Assembly (NCBI GenBank): GCA_014804185.1
Contig: JAAVAG010000115.1
Span: 1-5,924, forward strand
DNA length: 5,924 bases
Origin: Lachnospiraceae bacterium
GTDB taxonomy: Bacteria; Bacillota; Clostridia; Lachnospirales; Lachnospiraceae
Direction: 5' to 3'
Below the pieces are notes generated by a model. The model was not told where the DNA came from. It made no database searches and saw only the letters and a list, made by a program, of their open reading frames with translations. Made by a program: the position numbers and the translations under genes. How positions within the stretch are numbered: position 1 is the first letter of the stretch; each line of letters starts with the position of its first letter. This document shows positions 5,667 to 5,924 of this stretch, piece after piece.

Positions 5667-5924
5667 ATGAAGAAACTATCAAATCAAGAGAAGCATGAAC
5701 AATGCATGAGGGAAATTCGAGGGACCCTGATTGTTGTTGCAATCTGCTGTATCTGGCATGTAGCAACTGCCTTTCTGCTGAATGGCACCGGATTGACCTT
5801 TTGGGGGATGCCTGCATGGTTCGTCGTATCCACTTCCGGTACCATCATTCTGGCACTCGTTGGAGTAGGTGTTCTACTGAAGAAAGTATTCATTGATTTT
5901 GAATACGATGATGTTGAGGAGGTG
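5667..5924 (+). CDS. yhdT: YhdT-like small membrane protein (DUF997), 3' end cut by window
   Basis: The frame is open for 86 codons to the window end without a stop. The start is set by a strong SD. The protein has a charged N-terminus, a hydrophobic segment at about 19-39, a WGMPAWF motif (46-52), a second hydrophobic segment (about 52-72), then KKVFIDFEYDD and an acidic end. This two-helix plan, with G-x-P-x-W-F before helix 2 and F-x-D-F after it, matches YhdT/DUF997. Those proteins are usually 80-100 aa and are typically encoded directly before panF, the sodium/pantothenate symporter. Their biochemical role is not established; a helper to the symporter is inferred from gene order. Little more than a stop codon is expected to be missing. 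The divergent neighbour coaBC acts in the same pathway, which supports the assignment. Confidence 0.75.
   Translation, partial: MKKLSNQEKHEQCMREIRGTLIVVAICCIWHVATAFLLNGTGLTFWGMPAWFVVSTSGTIILALVGVGVLLKKVFIDFEYDDVEEV
5917..5924 (+). promoter_or_regulatory. Strong SD for a gene starting just beyond the window
   Basis: AGGAGGTG occupies the last eight bases, a full complement of the 16S anti-SD core, inside the final yhdT-like codons. A start codon about 5-10 nt beyond the edge is expected, probably overlapping the yhdT-like stop. The known yhdT-panF order makes panF the prediction. Confidence 0.6.

Noticed and set aside
5684..5896. Short open frames on both strands over the last 240 bases
   Set aside because: They overlap the yhdT-like frame, which has the strong SD, a coherent two-helix protein and family motifs. 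The others have none of these.

Overview
The window looks like a chromosomal segment from a low-to-moderate-GC Firmicute, most likely class Clostridia and probably a Lachnospiraceae-type gut anaerobe. This is inferred from the wording of the GyrA and GyrB proteins, the adjacent gyrB-gyrA order, the purine-rich Shine-Dalgarno (SD) sites and the mixed codon use. No database search was possible, so the taxonomy is a judgement. The content is housekeeping plus one transporter. There is no rRNA, tRNA, CRISPR array, insertion sequence or prophage signal. All longer reading frames not annotated here are shadows of the real genes.

Left part (1-4310, + strand): the 3' end of gyrB, a complete gyrA (863 aa), then a MATE-family multidrug exporter starting 6 nt after the gyrA stop. 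The three genes run head to tail with no visible terminator or promoter between them, so they probably form one transcription unit. GyrB and GyrA form the A2B2 DNA gyrase that introduces negative supercoils. The exporter is a membrane antiporter with no enzymatic link to gyrase, but some relatives export fluoroquinolones, which are gyrase inhibitors. The GyrA quinolone pocket has Gly where E. coli has Asp87.

Right part (4307-5924): coaBC on the - strand, convergent with the exporter and overlapping it by 4 nt at the stop codons. A 157-163 nt intergenic region follows, then a divergent + strand gene cut by the window end. It encodes a small two-helix membrane protein resembling YhdT (DUF997), which in other bacteria is typically encoded just before the sodium/pantothenate symporter panF. 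The last 8 bases are a perfect SD, so another gene almost certainly begins just outside, and panF is the prediction. CoaBC converts 4'-phosphopantothenate towards coenzyme A, so the two divergent units would be uptake and use of pantothenate.

The most interesting non-coding element is a perfect 7-bp inverted repeat with an 11-nt spacer (5555-5579). It lies over the proposed -35 of the coaBC promoter and ends one base before the proposed -35 of the yhdT promoter, as expected for one operator serving both directions. I saw no clear sign of a wholly new system. This possible pantothenate/CoA divergon and the gyrA-exporter pairing are the points most worth checking.
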